From: Candidatus Companilactobacillus pullicola
GTDB taxonomy: Bacteria; Bacillota; Bacilli; Lactobacillales; Lactobacillaceae
DNA: 38,532 bases
Assembly (NCBI GenBank): GCA_019116025.1
Contig: DXCM01000080.1
Span: 1-38,532 of the forward strand
Direction of reading: 5' to 3'
Below the pieces are notes generated by a model. That model was given only the letters and a program-made list of their open reading frames with translations, did no database searches and was not told where the DNA came from. Each line of letters starts with the position of its first letter. Positions within the stretch are counted from its first letter, which is position 1. Below, one piece after another: positions 38,400 through 38,532 of the stretch. A program made the position numbers and the translations under genes.

Positions 38400-38532
38400 G
38401 TCCTCCACAACAAGCCCGATTGGTCTGGAACGCTGTGGACACTGATTTGAGCCAATTGAAGTTCACAATTGTCTCAAATTCAGGTCTTTTACTAGGTGAT
38501 AAATCACCAAGTAAAATTTCACGGCTGAGACC
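38400..38532 (+). repeat. Family A extragenic palindrome, copy 7 (cut by the window edge)
   Basis: It begins GTCCTCCACAACAAGCCCGATTGG, followed by the core GGAACGCTGTGG. Hairpins are GATTTGAG/CTCAAATTC and TTTTACTAGGTGATAAATCACCAAGTAAAA. The 3' arm starts at CTGAGACC and runs out of the window. It lies about 60 bases upstream of the VIT operon. Confidence 0.82.

Overview
The window looks like a chromosomal segment of a low-GC Lactobacillaceae bacterium. It has a phosphoketolase, C69 dipeptidases, a cellobiose PTS with a 6-phospho-beta-glucosidase, a BspA/SLAP surface protein, an LCP wall ligase and CcpA-type cre boxes. A Companilactobacillus-like host fits from memory of gene content, but no comparison was run. 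No rRNA, tRNA, prophage or CRISPR array was seen. Most genes lie on the minus strand.

Layout. 1-700: edge of an IS that cuts into an extragenic palindromic repeat. 0.7-3.7 kb: three-gene ABC importer operon (substrate-binding lipoprotein, permease, ATPase). It is preceded by a 21-codon leader peptide with five phenylalanine codons, mutually exclusive hairpins and an intrinsic terminator, which reads as a Phe attenuator. 3.7-5.4 kb: divergent MFS exporter and HxlR regulator with two palindromes at the promoter. 6.1-8.1 kb: BspA-like surface protein and a small membrane protein. 8.5-11.8 kb: xpkA and a GntR/HutC regulator, each preceded by the same operator. 12.4-17.9 kb: choloylglycine-hydrolase-family amidase, Dyp peroxidase, two membrane microproteins, SLC13/ArsB-type transporter, ClbS/DfsB-like protein and GyrI-like protein. 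18.1-20.9 kb: C69 dipeptidase and a translationally coupled DUF6978-like/DUF1828 pair. 20.9-24.6 kb: two-subunit L-serine dehydratase and a second C69 dipeptidase, which is in an operon with a PqqD-like protein and an OPT peptide transporter (to 26.9 kb). 27.7-31.4 kb: cellobiose EIIC, GH1 enzyme and divergent GntR regulator. 31.4-34.1 kb: LCP protein, isochorismatase-like hydrolase and two hypotheticals. 34.3-36.6 kb: trxA divergent from a CsoR-family repressor, then L-cysteine desulfidase. 36.9-38.3 kb: tandem VIT-family proteins.

Two undescribed-looking repeat families stand out. Family A has seven copies of about 165-170 bp. Each folds as a long outer stem enclosing two hairpins, and the arms change sequence between copies while keeping complementarity. 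Family B has four loci of about 130-160 bp. Each starts exactly at, or one base after, the stop codon of a minus-strand gene (two C69 peptidases, trxA, a VIT gene) and lies between that stop and a terminator. Its long-range stem shows compensatory changes. Family B and the Phe attenuator are the strongest candidates for new biology here.

The genes suggest a peptide- and amino-acid-consuming lifestyle: peptide import and dipeptide cleavage, serine and cysteine breakdown to pyruvate, and pentose or beta-glucoside use under catabolite control. All functional statements come from reading sequence motifs; no database search was run.
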